Shown here: positions 46,532 through 56,706 of the stretch, in pieces
Position numbering within the stretch: position 1 is the first letter of the stretch
Layout: every line of letters begins with the position of its first letter
Origin: Candidimonas sp. SYP-B2681
Lineage (GTDB): Bacteria > Pseudomonadota > Gammaproteobacteria > Burkholderiales > Burkholderiaceae_B
NCBI RefSeq assembly: GCF_003971065.1
Contig: NZ_RYDV01000002.1
Coordinates: 496,001-560,000 of the forward strand
Direction: 5' to 3'
Length of the DNA: 64,000 nucleotides
Position numbers and translations under genes: made by a program
The notes under the pieces: generated by a model
Told to the model about the DNA's origin: nothing
Database searches by the model: none
Seen by the model: only the letters and a program-made list of their open reading frames with translations

Positions 46532-47314
46532 CTAAAGCGTGGTGTCGTAATCGATGATCAGTGGCGCGTGATCGCTGAAGCGCTGCTCTTTATAAACGGA
46601 AGCTTCTTTGGCCGTAGCCGCGATTTCGGGTGTGGCGATCTGGTAGTCGATGCGCCACCCCACATTCTTTGCCCAAGCTTGCCCGCGGTTGCTCCACCAG
46701 GTGTAAGCTTCGCCGGTGGCGTCAGGAAATAGTCTGCGATAGACGTCGCTCCAGCCGAGTTCATCGAAAACGCGCGTGAGCCATGCCCTTTCTTCGGGAA
46801 GGAAGCCGCTGTTTTTCAGATTTCCTTTCCAATTTTTCAGGTCGATCTCCTTGTGGGCGATATTCCAATCGCCACACAAGATGACTTGCCTTCCGCATTT
46901 CGCAAGTTCGATTAGATGGCGGAAAAAGCACTCCATGAAGGTGAACTTGGCCGATTGACGGTGCTCACCGCTGGAGCCAGAGGGCAAGTACAACGAGATT
47001 ACCGAAAGGTTCTCGTATACCAGTTCCAGGTAGCGGCCCTCAGCATCGATTTCGGGAACGCCCAGGCCTTCGATAACTTGAAGCGGCTGGGTGCGAGCGT
47101 AGACTCCGACGCCGCTATAGCCCTTCTTTTCGGCATAGTGGAAGTAGCCGTAATACCCCACGGGGTTCAACATGTCGAGCGTCATGTTGTCGACTTGGGC
47201 CTTCAGTTCCTGCATGCACACAAAATCGGCATTCTGGGTAGGCATCCAGTCCAGGAAACCTTTACTGACGGCCGAACGAATGCCGTTTAAATTGGCTGAT
47301 ATTACGCGTAGCAT
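46532..47314 (-). CDS. xth: Exodeoxyribonuclease III (AP endonuclease)
   Basis: A 260-residue EEP-superfamily nuclease. RVISANLNGIRSAVSKGFLDWM is the metal-binding start, MQELKAQ holds the catalytic glutamate, GDWNIAHKEIDLKN the aspartate/asparagine pair, WRIDYQIATPEI the WRIDY signature and FSDHAPLIIDYD the C-terminal DH pair. It cuts at abasic sites and trims 3' ends in base-excision repair. It sits downstream of the DODA-type dioxygenase gene, with a hairpin between, so it may be separately transcribed. Confidence 0.95.
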   Translation of the reverse strand: MLRVISANLNGIRSAVSKGFLDWMPTQNADFVCMQELKAQVDNMTLDMLNPVGYYGYFHYAEKKGYSGVGVYARTQPLQVIEGLGVPEIDAEGRYLELVYENLSVISLYLPSGSSGEHRQSAKFTFMECFFRHLIELAKCGRQVILCGDWNIAHKEIDLKNWKGNLKNSGFLPEERAWLTRVFDELGWSDVYRRLFPDATGEAYTWWSNRGQAWAKNVGWRIDYQIATPEIAATAKEASVYKEQRFSDHAPLIIDYDTTL

Positions 47315-47330
47315 CGTGTGACTCTTGAAT

Positions 47331-47354
47331 CGGGTAAAGCGTAGACTTTACCCG
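47331..47354 (-). terminator. Hairpin overlapping the stop of the dioxygenase gene
   Basis: Perfect 9-base arms CGGGTAAAG (47331-47339) and CTTTACCCG (47346-47354) with a 6-base loop, between the dioxygenase and exonuclease III genes. It begins within the dioxygenase's last codons. No T-run follows on the minus strand. Confidence 0.5.
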
Positions 47355-48145
47355 AACCGGAAGCTGGATGCCGTAATTCCCGCAAATGCCTGACTTTCAT
47401 GATAAACGCAGCTTGCGGAGTCACCTTCGGCGGCACCTGCCGCAACCATAAGCGGAATTAGATGATCTTCGCGGGGGTGCGCCAGCCTCGCAGCGGGTGC
47501 GCTCTCCCATTGTTCAAGCAATTGGTCGCGCTGGTGAATGGGCGAGTTCAGCAAGACTTGTTGAAGCCAGGCGTCGAACTGTGCTGACGCTGCGGCGCCG
47601 CCGCCGTAGATTTGCCGCAGGTTGTGGTAACTAAGACCACTGCCGACAATCAGTACGCCTTCGTCGCGCAAGGGAGCAAGAGCCCGGCCCAGCGCGAGAT
47701 GCAGCTTTGGGTCGTAGTTCGCGTCAATCGATAACTGGACCATAGGCACGTCGGCCGCCGGGTACATGACAAAAGCAGGCACAAAGGCGCCATGATCAAA
47801 CCCGCGTTGCGCGTCTGATCCGACAGGCAAGCCTGCTTCAGTCAGCAGCTGTTGCACGCGCGCGGCAAGCTCGGGGGAGCCCGGCGCTGGGTACTGGATG
47901 TTGTATGTGTTTTCGGGAAAGCCGTAATAATCGTAAAGCATGCCCGGTGCGGGGTTCGCCATTACCGTGAACGAACCACGAGTCTCCCAGTGTGCGGACA
48001 CCATGAGAATGGCTTTGGGTTTGTTCCCTATTTGTTTGGGAATGTCGGCCAGGGACGCGGCTAACGTTGCATTACTGGCTTCCATCTGCGGAATATACGG
48101 CCAGGGACCGCCACCGTGGGAAACAAAATAAACAGGCAGTTTCAT
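47348..48145 (-). CDS. DODA-type extradiol aromatic ring-opening dioxygenase (YgiD-like)
   Basis: A 265-residue class III extradiol dioxygenase of the 4,5-DOPA dioxygenase/YgiD family. The metal histidines lie in VYFVSHGGGPW and FDHGAFVP; the catalytic region includes MVSAHWETRG and VGSGLSYHNLRQI. It opens catechol rings using a metal ion. It follows a DoxX gene with a hairpin between them, and a LysR gene is divergent from DoxX. This trio is common in proteobacteria, but its natural substrate is not established. Confidence 0.92.
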   Translation of the reverse strand: MKLPVYFVSHGGGPWPYIPQMEASNATLAASLADIPKQIGNKPKAILMVSAHWETRGSFTVMANPAPGMLYDYYGFPENTYNIQYPAPGSPELAARVQQLLTEAGLPVGSDAQRGFDHGAFVPAFVMYPAADVPMVQLSIDANYDPKLHLALGRALAPLRDEGVLIVGSGLSYHNLRQIYGGGAAASAQFDAWLQQVLLNSPIHQRDQLLEQWESAPAARLAHPREDHLIPLMVAAGAAEGDSASCVYHESQAFAGITASSFRFG

Positions 48146-48161
48146 GATTTCTTTCTAAAGC

Positions 48162-48182
48162 CCCCGGCGTTAGGCGCCGGGG
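48162..48182 (-). promoter_or_regulatory. Intercistronic hairpin between doxX-like and dioxygenase genes
   Basis: Perfect 8-base GC-rich arms CCCCGGCG (48162-48169) and CGCCGGGG (48175-48182) with a 5-base loop, in the 62-base gap between the two minus-strand genes. It may attenuate or stabilise parts of the transcript. Confidence 0.5.
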
Positions 48183-48207
48183 TTATCAAGGACTTATTCA
48201 GGCAGAC

Positions 48208-48612
48208 TTAGACGGATTTCTTGCGCAAAGCGTCAACGCTCCAGGGACCCCCGCCTGCGAACGCAATGAAAAGGAATACGAAGCAGAACAGCACTGCTAA
48301 TTCGCCGCCATTCAACAGGGGCGACAGCAGGTGGCCCTTAGGAGCAACGTGGCCAATAAAATACGCGGCTGCGGTAAAGCCTGAAGCGATAAAAGCGGCA
48401 AACTGGGTGAACAGCCCGATTACCAGTAAGGCACCGAAGATCAATTCGATGAGGCCCGATGCACCGTACATGGAGGCGATAGGTACACCGGACATTTGTG
48501 TGGCCGGAATACTGAGGATTTTCGTGGTGCCGTGTGCTATCAGCAAATATCCGCTGACAATACGCAAAATGCTAAGTATGCGTGGAGTCCAGATTGCGCT
48601 CGAAGGGGTCAT
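48208..48612 (-). CDS. DoxX family membrane protein
   Basis: A 134-residue protein with four transmembrane segments, beginning ILSILRIVSGYLLIAHGTTKIL and containing GLIELIFGALLVIGLFTQFAAFIASGFTAAAYFIGH, the DoxX signature. Members are linked to quinone or oxidative-stress functions in a few bacteria; the role here is not known. The AGGA site precedes the ATG by 6 bases. It is cotranscribed with the downstream dioxygenase and divergent from the LysR gene. Confidence 0.9.
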   Translation of the reverse strand: MTPSSAIWTPRILSILRIVSGYLLIAHGTTKILSIPATQMSGVPIASMYGASGLIELIFGALLVIGLFTQFAAFIASGFTAAAYFIGHVAPKGHLLSPLLNGGELAVLFCFVFLFIAFAGGGPWSVDALRKKSV

Positions 48613-48731
48613 GGTGATTCCTGTTTGAATGTGGTGTTGAAAGTCTTTGATCTAACGCAAGAAAGTTTAATAGATAAGCCTTAAGAAATATACTATCGGA
48701 TTATCATCAGTTCATTTCCTAATAGGAAACG

Positions 48732-49619
48732 ATGGACACACTTCTTAGCTTACGTGTATTTTGCGAAATTGCCGCCGCGGGCAGCTTTGTCGGCGCGGCT
48801 CAACGCTTATCGCTGTCGGCCCCAATGGTCAGTAAACACATGGCCCACCTGGAACGCGAACTTGGCGTCCGCTTGCTAAACCGCACAAGCCGGCGCGTCA
48901 GCCTGACCGAAGCCGGGGGCTTGTATTTCGAGCAGTGCCGCGCCGCACTGGAAACCCTGGAGTTGGCAGCGGCCGCAATCGGGCGTAGCGTCGAAGCGCC
49001 ACGCGGAGCGCTGAAGGTCACTGCGCCGGTATGGTTCGCGAATCCGAGCGTGGTCAAGGTGCTCGCGGCCTATCAGAAACGCTATCCCGACGTGATGCTG
49101 GATCTGCGGTTTTCCAACCGGAAGGTGGATCTGGCTGCGGAAGGCTACGATTTGGCGTTGCGCGTGACGCACGACCCTTCACCTCACCTCATCGTGCGTC
49201 GAATTTGCCGGATTCAGTTTTATTTAGTGGCCGCGCCCGAGTATTTCAGCCGCTATGGCATTCCTAAATCACTTGCCGACCTGGATAACTACGGGGCTAT
49301 TCTGCCCAGCTACCTTAATACCGAAGGCTTTGAATTCGAGGGGCCGAAAGGCAAAGTCACCATACGGTTGAACCCGCTGATGAAATCTGACGATTCCACC
49401 TATTCGTACCATGCCGTCAAGGCCGGAGTCGGTATCGGGTTCTTGCCGGCGTGGCTGGTGGATGAGGATTTGGCCTCGGGAAGCCTGCTGCAGGTCTTAC
49501 CCCAATATGAGCAGCCACCACACGAACTCTACGCGACTTACATCAGCCGGAAATATCTAACGCCGAAAGTGAGAAGCTTTATCGATTTTCTAACGGTTAA
49601 TTTAGGCGAATCACCGTAA
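48732..49619 (+). CDS. LysR family transcriptional regulator
   Basis: A 295-residue protein. The N-terminal winged helix-turn-helix (MDTLLSLRVFCEIAAAGSFVGAAQRLSLSAPMVSKHMAHLERELGVRLLNRTSRRVSLTEAG) and the C-terminal effector domain (GALKVTAPVWFANPSVVKVLAAYQKRYPDVMLDLRFSNRKVDLAAEGYDLALRV) match the CrgA-like group of LysR proteins. It is divergent from doxX and the dioxygenase, the usual layout for a LysR regulator and its target. A LysR T-N11-A box was not found with confidence in the 119-base gap. Confidence 0.93.
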   Translation: MDTLLSLRVFCEIAAAGSFVGAAQRLSLSAPMVSKHMAHLERELGVRLLNRTSRRVSLTEAGGLYFEQCRAALETLELAAAAIGRSVEAPRGALKVTAPVWFANPSVVKVLAAYQKRYPDVMLDLRFSNRKVDLAAEGYDLALRVTHDPSPHLIVRRICRIQFYLVAAPEYFSRYGIPKSLADLDNYGAILPSYLNTEGFEFEGPKGKVTIRLNPLMKSDDSTYSYHAVKAGVGIGFLPAWLVDEDLASGSLLQVLPQYEQPPHELYATYISRKYLTPKVRSFIDFLTVNLGESP

Positions 49620-49659
49620 TGACGGATAATGTCGCTTTTCCCATTTCTGTGTCTGAATC

Positions 49660-50331
49660 ATGGTTGAATCTTCTTATCGCACCGATTTCGTGCGCTTTTC
49701 GTTGGACCAGGGCGTATTGCGTTTTGGTCAGTTCAAGGTCAAGTCGGGGCGGTTAAGCCCTTATTTTTTCAACGCTGGCTTGTTCAATTCTGGTTTGTCG
49801 GTGGGCCGCCTGGCGCAGTTTTATGCGCAGGCCCTGGTTGATTCCGGAGTGTCTTTCGACATGCTCTTTGGCCCGGCTTATAAAGGAATTCCGCTTTCCA
49901 CGGCGACATCCATCGCGTTGGCTAACCATCCCGGCCTGAATGGTCTTGATGTCCCGTTTGCTTATAACCGCAAGGAAGCAAAAGATCATGGCGAAGGCGG
50001 CGTATTAGTGGGCGCACCGCTACGTGGCAAGGTCGTGATTATCGACGACGTGATCACAGCCGGCACGTCGGTAAGGGAATCGGTCGATATCATTCGTGCC
50101 GCTGGTGCCGAACCTGTCGCGGTGCTGATTGCGCTGGACCGCATGGAGCGTGCGGGCGCCGATGACGCCTTGTCGGCCCACTCCGCAGTACAAGACGTCG
50201 CCAATACCTACGGAATCCCGGTAGTCAGTATCGCTTCGCTGGCAGATATCATGGGCCTGCTCGAAAACGATCCACAACTGGCCGAACACAAGGACGCCGT
50301 CGCGGCTTATCGGGCTAAATACGGCGTGTAG
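49660..50331 (+). CDS. pyrE: Orotate phosphoribosyltransferase
   Basis: A 223-residue type I phosphoribosyltransferase with the PRPP-binding motif [17 protein letters not shown] (about residues 126-142), [21 protein letters not shown] at the N terminus and [18 protein letters not shown]. It makes orotidine monophosphate from orotate and PRPP in pyrimidine synthesis. It stands alone 40 bases after the LysR gene. The downstream 260-base gap (50332-50591) holds the gatB terminator and no convincing gene. Confidence 0.95.
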   Translation: MVESSYRTDFVRFSLDQGVLRFGQFKVKSGRLSPYFFNAGLFNSGLSVGRLAQFYAQALVDSGVSFDMLFGPAYKGIPLSTATSIALANHPGLNGLDVPFAYNRKEAKDHGEGGVLVGAPLRGKVVIIDDVITAGTSVRESVDIIRAAGAEPVAVLIALDRMERAGADDALSAHSAVQDVANTYGIPVVSIASLADIMGLLENDPQLAEHKDAVAAYRAKYGV

Positions 50332-50554
50332 GCGGTGGGCGTGGCGCGGCGCAATTACGATGGTACTCGGAACATAAGGTAGTAAGGCTGGGCCACGTCG
50401 ATGCTCACTCGGATCCTATTGCCATTTGCCGCGCAGGGATCGAAGGAGAAAAGTTTGAGGAGCGCAAGCGACGATCTTTTCGTATTCGAGTCCCGGAGCG
50501 GCGAATGGCTTTTAGGACCAAGGTTTATCGACCGCAATCTTCGATCGGGCCTAA

Positions 50555-50583
50555 GAAAAAACGGGCCGTTAAAACGACCCGTT
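50555..50583 (-). terminator. Intrinsic terminator of the gatCAB operon
   Basis: Read on the minus strand, AACGGGTCG pairs with CGGCCCGTT (one mismatch) around a short T/A loop, followed by a run of T residues. It lies 9 bases after the gatB stop. Confidence 0.85.
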
Positions 50584-50591
50584 CATAAATC

Positions 50592-52046
50592 CTAACCCAG
50601 CTTTTCCTTCAGCAAATCATTGACCTGTTGCGGATTCGCCTTGCCTTTGGCCGCCTTCATTACTTGGCCAACCAGAGAGTTGAAGGCTTTCTGCTTACCC
50701 GCTCGGAACTCCTCGACGATGGCAGGATGGGCAGCCAGAACGTCGTCGATCATGGCGCCGATGGCGCCGCTATCGCTGATCTGCTTCAAGCCCCGCCCGT
50801 CGATGATTGCATCGGGATCGCCGCCGTGTTCACCCTCCCACATCGCGGTGAAGACATCGCGCGCCATTTTGTTGGAGATCGTGCCGTCGATGATTCGAGC
50901 GACCAAGCCAGCAAGCGCAGGCGGCTGAATGGGGCTCTGCTCGATTTCGATTTCGTCCCGATTAAGTGCTGCCGAAAGTTCGCCCAGCACCCAGTTAGCC
51001 GCTAGTTTGGCCTGGCCCTGGGGCAGCTTGCTTGCCACTTCTTCGAAAAAGACAGAAATCGCTCGGCTGGTCGTCAGCTGCGCGGCATCGTAGCCGCTGA
51101 GCCCTAGGTCCTGTTCGAAACGCTGGCGTTTCTGGGCAGGAAGTTCGGGCATGGCGTCTTGTATGCGGCTTATCCATTCAGGTGCAATTACCAGAGGCGG
51201 AAGGTCGGGATCGGGAAAATAACGGTAATCGTGCGCGTCTTCTTTGCTACGCATGCTGCGGGTTTCGTCACGTTCGGAATCGTACAGGCGTGTTTCCTGG
51301 ACTACTTTGCCCCCGTCTTCGATCAGTTCGATCTGACGACGAACTTCATACTGAATCGCGCGTTCAAGAAACCGGAATGAATTCACATTCTTGACTTCAC
51401 TGCGGGTGCCAAGTTCTTTTTGGCCTTTAGGGCGAACTGAAACGTTGGCGTCGATCCGGAACGATCCCTCTTGCATGTTGCCGTCGCAAATGCCCAACCA
51501 GACAACCAGCCCATGCAAGGCACGCGCATAGGCAACTGCCTCGGCGGCCGAGCGCATTTCGGGTTCAGAGACGATCTCGAGCAGTGGAGTTCCGGCCCGG
51601 TTCAGGTCAATGCCTGTTGATGATTCACCATGCGGGCCGACGAAATTTTCGTGCAGCGATTTGCCCGCATCTTCTTCAAGATGGGCGCGGGTGAGGTTGA
51701 TCGTTTTTTCTTCATCACCGACAAAAAAGCTAATCGTGCCGCCTTGCACCACCGGAATCTCGAACTGACTGATTTGGTAATTTTTTGGCAGGTCGGGATA
51801 AAAGTAATTTTTGCGGGCAAAAATTGACCGCGGCGCGATATGGGCGCCCACAGCAAGGCCGAACTGGATGGCGCGTTCGACAGCGCCTTTGTTCATGACC
51901 GGCAGGCTTCCGGGGAGAGCCATGTCGACTTCATTGGCCTGAGTGTTGGGCGCAGCGCCGAAGCACGTACTGCTGTTAGAAAAGATCTTGGATTCGGTGG
52001 AAAGCTGTGTATGCGTTTCCAGTCCGATGACGATTTCCCATTCCAT
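50592..52046 (-). CDS. gatB: Aspartyl/glutamyl-tRNA amidotransferase subunit B
   Basis: A 484-residue protein of full length. [24 protein letters not shown] at the start, [26 protein letters not shown] and the catalytic-cradle [17 protein letters not shown] blocks identify it; the C-terminal YqeY/helical tail ([32 protein letters not shown]) binds tRNA. It phosphorylates and helps amidate Glu-tRNA(Gln) or Asp-tRNA(Asn). Its start codon shares a base with the gatA stop, and the whole gatC-gatA-gatB operon ends in the terminator at 50555-50583. Confidence 0.97.
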   Translation of the reverse strand: MEWEIVIGLETHTQLSTESKIFSNSSTCFGAAPNTQANEVDMALPGSLPVMNKGAVERAIQFGLAVGAHIAPRSIFARKNYFYPDLPKNYQISQFEIPVVQGGTISFFVGDEEKTINLTRAHLEEDAGKSLHENFVGPHGESSTGIDLNRAGTPLLEIVSEPEMRSAAEAVAYARALHGLVVWLGICDGNMQEGSFRIDANVSVRPKGQKELGTRSEVKNVNSFRFLERAIQYEVRRQIELIEDGGKVVQETRLYDSERDETRSMRSKEDAHDYRYFPDPDLPPLVIAPEWISRIQDAMPELPAQKRQRFEQDLGLSGYDAAQLTTSRAISVFFEEVASKLPQGQAKLAANWVLGELSAALNRDEIEIEQSPIQPPALAGLVARIIDGTISNKMARDVFTAMWEGEHGGDPDAIIDGRGLKQISDSGAIGAMIDDVLAAHPAIVEEFRAGKQKAFNSLVGQVMKAAKGKANPQQVNDLLKEKLG

Positions 52047-53578
52047 TATTGCTGTCCTGGTTTACGTTGGTGCCAGTCGGTAACTTGCTGGAAACGGTCG
52101 GCGATAGCCAACAGTTGCCCTTCATTGAAGTAGTTGCCGATAATTTGCAGGCCGATAGGCAAAGGGCGTGCGGGACTACCAAAACCGCAGGGGATTGACA
52201 TGGCAGGCAGGCCGGCCAGACTCACGCCCAGCGTATAGACGTCGGCCAGCCAGTCGGCGGTCGGGTCTTCGCGATTATCGCCAATGTGCTTGGCCACGGT
52301 AGGCGTGACCGGTCCCATGATGACGTCGCACTGATTGGTGAACGCCTGCTGGAAGTCATTGACTATCATGCGCCTGACGCGTTGCGCCTGCAAATAATAG
52401 GCGTCGTAATAACCGTGGGACAACACATAGGTACCCACCATGATGCGCCTGAGTACTTCCGGGCCAAAGCCTTCAGTGCGCGAGCGGCTGGTCATTTCAG
52501 CCAAGTCGTGATACTGGGCAGCCCGGTGACCATAGCGCACGCCATCGTAACGCGACAGATTGCTCGAGGCTTCGGCTGGAGCGATGACGTAATAGGTCGG
52601 TATGGACAATTCCGTGCGAGGTAGCGAAATACTGACCCGGACCGCGCCGAGCGACTCAAAGATTTTCAGGGCAGCTTCTACAGCATCGGCGACGTCGCTG
52701 GCCAGGCCAGCATTAAAAAATTCGGTGGGAACGCCTATGCGCAGACCTTGTAGCGGCAAGGCGCCGGATGCATTTTGTACCTTGATGGCGCCTTCGAAAT
52801 CGGCCCGCATGCGACCGGGAATATTCTGGGCGCCATCGCACGTTTCAAGGCTGGTCGAGTCGCGCGGATCAAAGCCGCTCATGGTGTCCAGCAGATCGAG
52901 CAGGTCTCTGGCATGGCGAGCTATGGGGCCGGCCTGGTCCAGGCTGGAACCATAGGCGATCATGCCGTAGCGGGAAACCGTGCCATACGTAGGCTTGATG
53001 CCGCTTACGCCGCACAATGCAGCTGGCTGGCGCACAGACCCCCCTGTGTCGGTTCCTGTGGCGGCCAAAACCAGCCCCGCCGCGACCGCGGCAGCTGACC
53101 CACCCGAAGAACCGCCTGGCACCGCTGAGTGATCCCAGGGATTTTTAGTAGGACCGAAAGCGGAATTCTCGTTCCCTGAGCCCATGGCAAATTCATCGCA
53201 ATTGAGCTTGCCTATTGAGACTGTGCCCGCTTGCAATAGCTTCCCGACCACCGTTGCGTCGAACGGACTGACGTAGCTTCCAAGCATTTTGCTGGCAGCA
53301 GTGGTGCGCCAGCCCTGCGTGACGAATACATCTTTGTGTGCGATGGGTATGCCGGTAAGTGGCGTGGCCTGTCCGGCGTCCAGGAGTTTGTCGGCGGCTT
53401 GGGCTTGGGCCAGTGTCAGTTCAGGATCGATCTGCAGGAAGGCATTCAGGCCGGCATGCGCGTGTGCAGCGTCGAGAGCGCTGACGGCGACTTCACGGGC
53501 GCTAACCTTGCGCCCTTGCAGGGCGTTCCGTAACGCTGCAATGCTGTCGAATTCGGTGTGTAGTAGATTACGTGACAT
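52046..53578 (-). CDS. gatA: Aspartyl/glutamyl-tRNA amidotransferase subunit A
   Basis: A 510-residue amidase-signature enzyme with the catalytic lysine in [14 protein letters not shown], and the serine pair in [16 protein letters not shown] and [25 protein letters not shown]. It hydrolyses glutamine and channels ammonia to GatB. It lies between gatC (3 bases upstream) and gatB (one base overlap). GatCAB indicates an organism that charges tRNA-Gln and/or tRNA-Asn indirectly, as is usual in many Burkholderiales. Confidence 0.97.
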   Translation of the reverse strand: MSRNLLHTEFDSIAALRNALQGRKVSAREVAVSALDAAHAHAGLNAFLQIDPELTLAQAQAADKLLDAGQATPLTGIPIAHKDVFVTQGWRTTAASKMLGSYVSPFDATVVGKLLQAGTVSIGKLNCDEFAMGSGNENSAFGPTKNPWDHSAVPGGSSGGSAAAVAAGLVLAATGTDTGGSVRQPAALCGVSGIKPTYGTVSRYGMIAYGSSLDQAGPIARHARDLLDLLDTMSGFDPRDSTSLETCDGAQNIPGRMRADFEGAIKVQNASGALPLQGLRIGVPTEFFNAGLASDVADAVEAALKIFESLGAVRVSISLPRTELSIPTYYVIAPAEASSNLSRYDGVRYGHRAAQYHDLAEMTSRSRTEGFGPEVLRRIMVGTYVLSHGYYDAYYLQAQRVRRMIVNDFQQAFTNQCDVIMGPVTPTVAKHIGDNREDPTADWLADVYTLGVSLAGLPAMSIPCGFGSPARPLPIGLQIIGNYFNEGQLLAIADRFQQVTDWHQRKPGQQ

Positions 53579-53581
53579 GTA

Positions 53582-53890
53582 TTACTCGATAACCGTGGGC
53601 ACAAGGAACAATCCATCAACCTCGGCAGGGGAGTTGGCCATCAATGCCTGGCGTTGGACGGCCGTATTGGTCGTTGTGGCGACGTCGGGACGCAGTCGCA
53701 ACATGATATCCTGATGCGCTGAAAGCGGATGAGCCATGGGCTCGACACCGCTAGTGTCGACGGCTTGCAATTGCTGAATCAGGCTCAGCATTCCGTCCAG
53801 ATCTTTCTGGGCGTGCAACGTTTCTTCAGACGAGAGTTCAATGCGTGCGAGCCGTGCGATACGGGCCACATCTTGCGGGGAAATTGCCAT
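53582..53890 (-). CDS. gatC: Aspartyl/glutamyl-tRNA amidotransferase subunit C
   Basis: A 102-residue protein with the typical start SPQDVARIARLARIELSSEETLHAQKDLDGMLSLIQQLQAVDTSGVEPMAHPL and the C-terminal strand that wraps GatA (LFLVPTVIE). It stabilises the GatAB interface. It is first in the operon, divergent from mreB, and has a good candidate promoter 80-100 bases upstream on its strand. Confidence 0.95.
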   Translation of the reverse strand: MAISPQDVARIARLARIELSSEETLHAQKDLDGMLSLIQQLQAVDTSGVEPMAHPLSAHQDIMLRLRPDVATTTNTAVQRQALMANSPAEVDGLFLVPTVIE

Positions 53891-53968
53891 TAGTGTCTTA
53901 AGTAGTAAAGGATACGGGCCGAAATGTTTCCGCTTGCAACGGTTACGGAGAGCGGTAAGTTACAGAAC

Positions 53969-53996
53969 ATAATATGCTGTTATTTGACCTTATCAA
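53969..53996 (-). promoter_or_regulatory. Candidate sigma-70 promoter of gatCAB
   Basis: On the minus strand, TTGATA (complement of 53991-53996) and TATTAT (complement of 53969-53974) are separated by 16 bases, close to the -35 and -10 consensus. It lies in the divergent gatC-mreB gap; the mreB promoter is not resolved. Confidence 0.5.
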
Positions 53997-54107
53997 GATT
54001 GAATTATAAGTTATCATTGTTGGTTTAATTCATCAGCCAACTTATTGCTCCCGCTTTAGCGGTAGAGCTTTTCTGAATTAAAACTTTTTCAATTCTGATT
54101 TCACTGA

Positions 54108-55157
<1,050 letters not shown>

Positions 55158-55232
55158 GTTCGGTTCCGTAAAGGCCGGGTAAATGCACATTCGTGTGCGC
55201 TCGGCAGCTCAAGGCGCAAGCGCGACAATTCC

Positions 55233-56123
55233 ATGCAAGACAATGGCACGATCAGGCTATTCAAACGCGGTCCGACCGCTGAGTTTCGCCTGTTCGTGCT
55301 GGTCGTGTTGGCATTGAGCCTGCTTATTGTCGACTCGCGCTGGCGCATCCTCGATCCCGCAAGGCAAGCCATCTCGGTAGTGCTCTATCCTTTCCAGCGC
55401 TTGATGCTTGCACCCCGGGACGCCGTGGAACATTTCAACAGTTGGACTGACGCGGCGGCGTTGGCACGAACAGAAAAAGAAGCACTGCAGCGGCAACGCA
55501 TTGAACTGGCCCAGATTTCTACGCACGCAGCACAGCTGGCCGCTGAAAACGAGCAATTGCGTCGCCTTCTTAATGTGGCGGACCTGGTTACCCAGCCGTC
55601 GGTGGCCGTCGAAGTGTTTTACGAGCCCCCCAATGCATTCTCCCATCACCTTGTGTTTAATAAAGGCTCATCCAGCGGAATTCGCCCCGGCATGCCCATT
55701 ATTGACGAAGGTGGGATCGTTGGGCAGATCGTCCGTGTTACCCCGTTTACTTCCGAGGCGGCGTTATTGACGGATGACAAGGTGTCGATACCCGTACAGG
55801 TGCTGCGTAACGGGCTGCGCCTTATCGCTTTCGGTGGCAACGTATCGGGCAAGGTCGAAGTTCGCTATCTGACGGCCGATGTCGATCTTGAGCCTGGCGA
55901 TACTCTGGTCACCAGCGGCATCGGTGGCTTGTTTCCGGCTGGTTTGTCGGTGGCGAAAGTCGATCGCGTTGAACGGGACCCGACTTCAGGCTTCGCGCTG
56001 GCCGTGGCTACTCCGCTATCGCACCCGGAGAGGCACCGCCATTTCCTGGTGTTGCGCGTCGATGTCTCCGATCCGGAAACCAACACAGAGGGGCTGCCGA
56101 ATGGTTCGCAAGCCGGAAAATAG
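55233..56123 (+). CDS. mreC: Rod shape-determining protein MreC
   Basis: A 296-residue protein with one N-terminal transmembrane helix (EFRLFVLVVLALSLLIVDSRW), a coiled coil near residues 70-110 (ALARTEKEALQRQRIELAQISTHAAQLAAENEQLRRLLN), and the periplasmic beta domain (VAVEVFYEPPNAFSHHLVFNKGSSSGIRPGMPIIDEGGIVGQIV). It links MreB filaments to PBP2. The mreD start lies 22 bases inside its end. Confidence 0.95.
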   Translation: MQDNGTIRLFKRGPTAEFRLFVLVVLALSLLIVDSRWRILDPARQAISVVLYPFQRLMLAPRDAVEHFNSWTDAAALARTEKEALQRQRIELAQISTHAAQLAAENEQLRRLLNVADLVTQPSVAVEVFYEPPNAFSHHLVFNKGSSSGIRPGMPIIDEGGIVGQIVRVTPFTSEAALLTDDKVSIPVQVLRNGLRLIAFGGNVSGKVEVRYLTADVDLEPGDTLVTSGIGGLFPAGLSVAKVDRVERDPTSGFALAVATPLSHPERHRHFLVLRVDVSDPETNTEGLPNGSQAGK

Positions 56124-56679
56124 CAGCCCAATAGCGACGGCTGGACGCTCCTCGCTGAGTTCGCTCCAACCTATCGACAGTTCGCCGTTCAAGCGGCCGT
56201 CCAGCCCTATATTCATTTGGGTGACGCTCTTGCTTGTATGGCTTATTTCCCTTTTGCCTTGGCGCTTATGGCAACCGGGACCCGATCTGCTGCTTTTGGT
56301 GATTGCGTTCTGGTGTATGAACGAGCCGCTCCGAATCAACATGCTGGTCGCGTTTTGTTTCGGACTTTTGATGGATGTTCATGACGGCGGTTTGCTCGGC
56401 GAACAGGCGCTGACTTATACGCTGGTGGCTTACGGTGCACTCCAACTGAGTCGCAGGTTACAGCGATTTAATTCCATCGTTCAGGCGATCCATATGCTGC
56501 CGATCATTATCCTCGCCGAGGGGGTGGCGGGACTAAGCCACGCCTGGCTCGCCGGCGAATGGACCGGCTGGCATTGGCTATGGTCCGGCTTGTTCACGGC
56601 CGCGCTGTGGCCGCTGGCCGACGTGTTGCTGCATATGCCGCAGCGGCGTCTGGACGAAACGGAGTCCGGATCGGCGTAG
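56101..56679 (+). CDS. mreD: Rod shape-determining protein MreD
   Basis: A protein of 192 residues from the ATG at 56101; the frame is open upstream inside mreC, but this is not MreD-like. Five or so transmembrane segments, with FIWVTLLLVWLISLLPW, LLLLVIAFWCMNEPLRINMLVAFCFGLLMDVHDGGLLGEQALTYTLVAYGA matching MreD. It overlaps mreC by 23 bases, which is usual for this pair, and is followed by mrdA after 27 bases. It is a poorly understood membrane part of the elongation complex. Confidence 0.92.
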   Translation: MVRKPENSSPIATAGRSSLSSLQPIDSSPFKRPSSPIFIWVTLLLVWLISLLPWRLWQPGPDLLLLVIAFWCMNEPLRINMLVAFCFGLLMDVHDGGLLGEQALTYTLVAYGALQLSRRLQRFNSIVQAIHMLPIIILAEGVAGLSHAWLAGEWTGWHWLWSGLFTAALWPLADVLLHMPQRRLDETESGSA

Positions 56680-56706
56680 CGCAGGCTACGTCGCAACTGG
56701 TTTCCT

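Noticed and set aside
50332-50591. Small open frames between pyrE and gatB (about 60 codons on each strand)
   Set aside because: The plus-strand frame runs through the gatB terminator; the minus-strand frame has no clear ribosome site or family match. I see only the terminator in this stretch.
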